Positions 62,892 through 64,000 of a stretch of DNA of 64,000 bases are shown here, piece after piece. Source of the stretch: Aeoliella straminimaris (lineage in GTDB: Bacteria; Planctomycetota; Planctomycetia; Pirellulales; Lacipirellulaceae); the NCBI RefSeq assembly GCF_024054565.1, contig NZ_JAMXLR010000003.1, positions 62,001 to 126,000 of the forward strand, written 5' to 3'. Numbering within the stretch: the first letter of the stretch is position 1; each line of letters opens with the position of its first letter. Under the pieces are notes generated by a model. The model was not told the origin of the DNA and did not search any database. It saw nothing but the letters and a program-made list of their open reading frames with translations. The position numbers were made by a program, and so were the translations under genes.

Positions 62892-64000
62892 TCAGGTGGT
62901 CGAAGTAGGACCGTACTGTTCGACATAGAGTCGTCGAGCCGAATCTGCACCGAGCCATCCGCCACCAAGCGAGACGGCCAACGCCAAGGCACTACCAGCA
63001 AAGGTCAGCCACAGGACTTCCTGGGTGTACGTCGAAACTGCTTCGGCGGCCTGTTTTAGCTCTTGCTGATAAGCTTCGATTTCCTGCGAAATGTCTTCTT
63101 CCACTCCGCTATAGATGGCGTTGATCTGTTCCTGCGACAAATTCGTATTGGCCACCAACGCGCGTTGAGCGCCCTGGGTGTCGCCATTGATCAATCGATT
63201 GGAGATGGTCGTCATCGTTTCGGAGTCGAGCTTGTCGATAGCGGTTCGCACGTCCTTGGCCGTGACCTCAACGCCGCCCTGCGAATCCAACGACGCAATG
63301 TAGCCATCGACCTGGCCGGCTAGCTGGCCCTTCAAGTCCTGGGACAGCGACTGCTCGTTATCGGGATTGCCAAATTGCTCTTCCAGCTCCCGGTAGGCCC
63401 CATCGATAAGTGCTTGTGCATCCTGTTGCGAGAGTTCGGACGAATCAGCCAACAACTCGGCAGCACCCTCCTGGTCGTCGTTCATCAGGTCCTGCGTCAC
63501 ACGGCGCAACGTTCGCTGGTCCAGCTCGTTGACCGCAGTACGAATGTCCTGCTCAGAAAGTTGCTCGTCCATATCGGCTGCAGCCTCGATGGCACTTTCG
63601 CTCAATCGGCTGCGGATATCGCGAGCAATCTTGGTATCCATGGCTTGCGAAATGCCACTGGAGACGGACGTTGTCGCGGTACCGATTCCGCTCGCCACTC
63701 CAGACACGGCCTGTGCAGTGCCGGCCACCGTGGCAGAAACCAACTGCTGCCCGGTATTCAGGACGGACATCACGCCGCTGTATCCAAGATAAACCGCGAT
63801 AATGGTTCCTAATCCCCAGAGCACTAAGCCGTGCAGCATTCCACTAAAGTCTTCCAGGCTGCCGGCCAGCCTGGCAGCGACTAGCGAGCCAATGAAGAAG
63901 GAGATCAACCAACTGAGTACGATCCAGATGGCGACTCCGCCGGCGACGCCCTCGCCCATGGCAACCGTGTCCGAAGCGTCGGCGATGCTCACGCCGATGG
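62892..64000 (-). CDS. Membrane protein with internal repeat, 5' end beyond the window
   Basis: The frame is open to the window edge, so the N-terminus is missing. Two hydrophobic helices (IWIVLSWLISFFIGSLVAARLAG and MLHGLVLWGLGTIIAVYLGY) resemble the small PhnA-like/TIGR04086 membrane group, followed by a Ser/Thr/Ala-rich stretch. A polar helical region then carries two copies of a roughly 60-residue repeat (about residues 146-206 and 245-305 counted from 63992), with matching (I/V)RTA(V/I) and L(M/I)N(D/G)D cores. A third helix (LWLTFAGSALALAVSLGGGWLG) is near the C-terminus. Function unknown. Confidence 0.72.
   Translation of the reverse strand, partial: IGVSIADASDTVAMGEGVAGGVAIWIVLSWLISFFIGSLVAARLAGSLEDFSGMLHGLVLWGLGTIIAVYLGYSGVMSVLNTGQQLVSATVAGTAQAVSGVASGIGTATTSVSSGISQAMDTKIARDIRSRLSESAIEAAADMDEQLSEQDIRTAVNELDQRTLRRVTQDLMNDDQEGAAELLADSSELSQQDAQALIDGAYRELEEQFGNPDNEQSLSQDLKGQLAGQVDGYIASLDSQGGVEVTAKDVRTAIDKLDSETMTTISNRLINGDTQGAQRALVANTNLSQEQINAIYSGVEEDISQEIEAYQQELKQAAEAVSTYTQEVLWLTFAGSALALAVSLGGGWLGADSARRLYVEQYGPTSTT

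Noticed and set aside
1-64000. CRISPR array, rRNA, tRNA or insertion sequence
   Set aside because: No regularly spaced short repeats, no rRNA-like sequence, no transposase frame or terminal repeats seen; tRNAs were looked for only by eye in the gaps, so a covariance-model scan could still find one.

Overview
The window looks like a chromosomal segment of a planctomycete, most probably from the Pirellulales. The signs are GC-rich coding sequence, proteins with PEP-CTERM sorting signals and LamG domains, a DUF1559 pseudopilin, a Rhodopirellula-type ECF sigma factor with a FecR/LamG partner, ThuA, DUF1080 and sulfatase proteins, and planctomycete-style dockerin repeats. The taxonomic call is inference from gene content. 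No rRNA, tRNA, CRISPR array or insertion sequence was recognised.

Layout. 1-3.8 kb: a sigma70-type promoter and a large GH13 glucan enzyme. 3.8-14.2 kb: an exported-protein locus on the minus strand, with a PIG-L deacetylase carrying PEP-CTERM, a 1654-residue reading frame holding four complete signal peptide/passenger/PEP-CTERM units in tandem, a DUF1559 pseudopilin-like protein, a FecR/LamG membrane protein and its translationally coupled ECF sigma factor. 14.6-28.4 kb: mixed metabolic and envelope genes (ThuA, peroxiredoxin, sulfatase, zinc-ribbon protein, ABC exporter, DUF1569, DUF1080, AsnS, Nramp-like transporter, TIM-barrel isomerase, thioredoxin reductase). 28.6-41.8 kb: CstA, then a long minus-strand run (PhoH, HD-domain membrane phosphodiesterase, YbeY, CNNM/CorC, DUF456, BamD-like, LptE, FolP, ProA, FliM).

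42.1-53.8 kb is the most interesting region. A hybrid histidine kinase with an RsbRD-like N-terminus lies next to an NtrC-family sigma54 activator. Around them are small stress and envelope proteins whose relatives in enterobacteria mostly belong to the RpoS regulon (BON/OsmY-like, DUF1328/YtjA, CsbD/YjbJ, ElaB/YqjD-like tails, DUF1469/YqjE-like), together with a DUF2383 protein, YihY, an AI-2E family permease and a small lipoprotein. Five sites with the GG-N10-GC spacing and 10-12 of 13 consensus positions of sigma54 promoters sit 46-94 bases upstream of five of these genes, on the correct strand each time. I infer a sigma54-controlled general-stress regulon.

53.8-64 kb: housekeeping genes (CdsA, UppS, PurA, SppA, RdgB, an M20 amidohydrolase), a planctomycete-type exported protein of unknown role, a 44-residue membrane protein and a membrane protein cut by the window end.

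The two strongest candidates for undescribed biology are the four-unit PEP-CTERM polyprotein, whose junctions are topologically consistent with co-translational processing into four proteins, and the two-component/sigma54 stress regulon.
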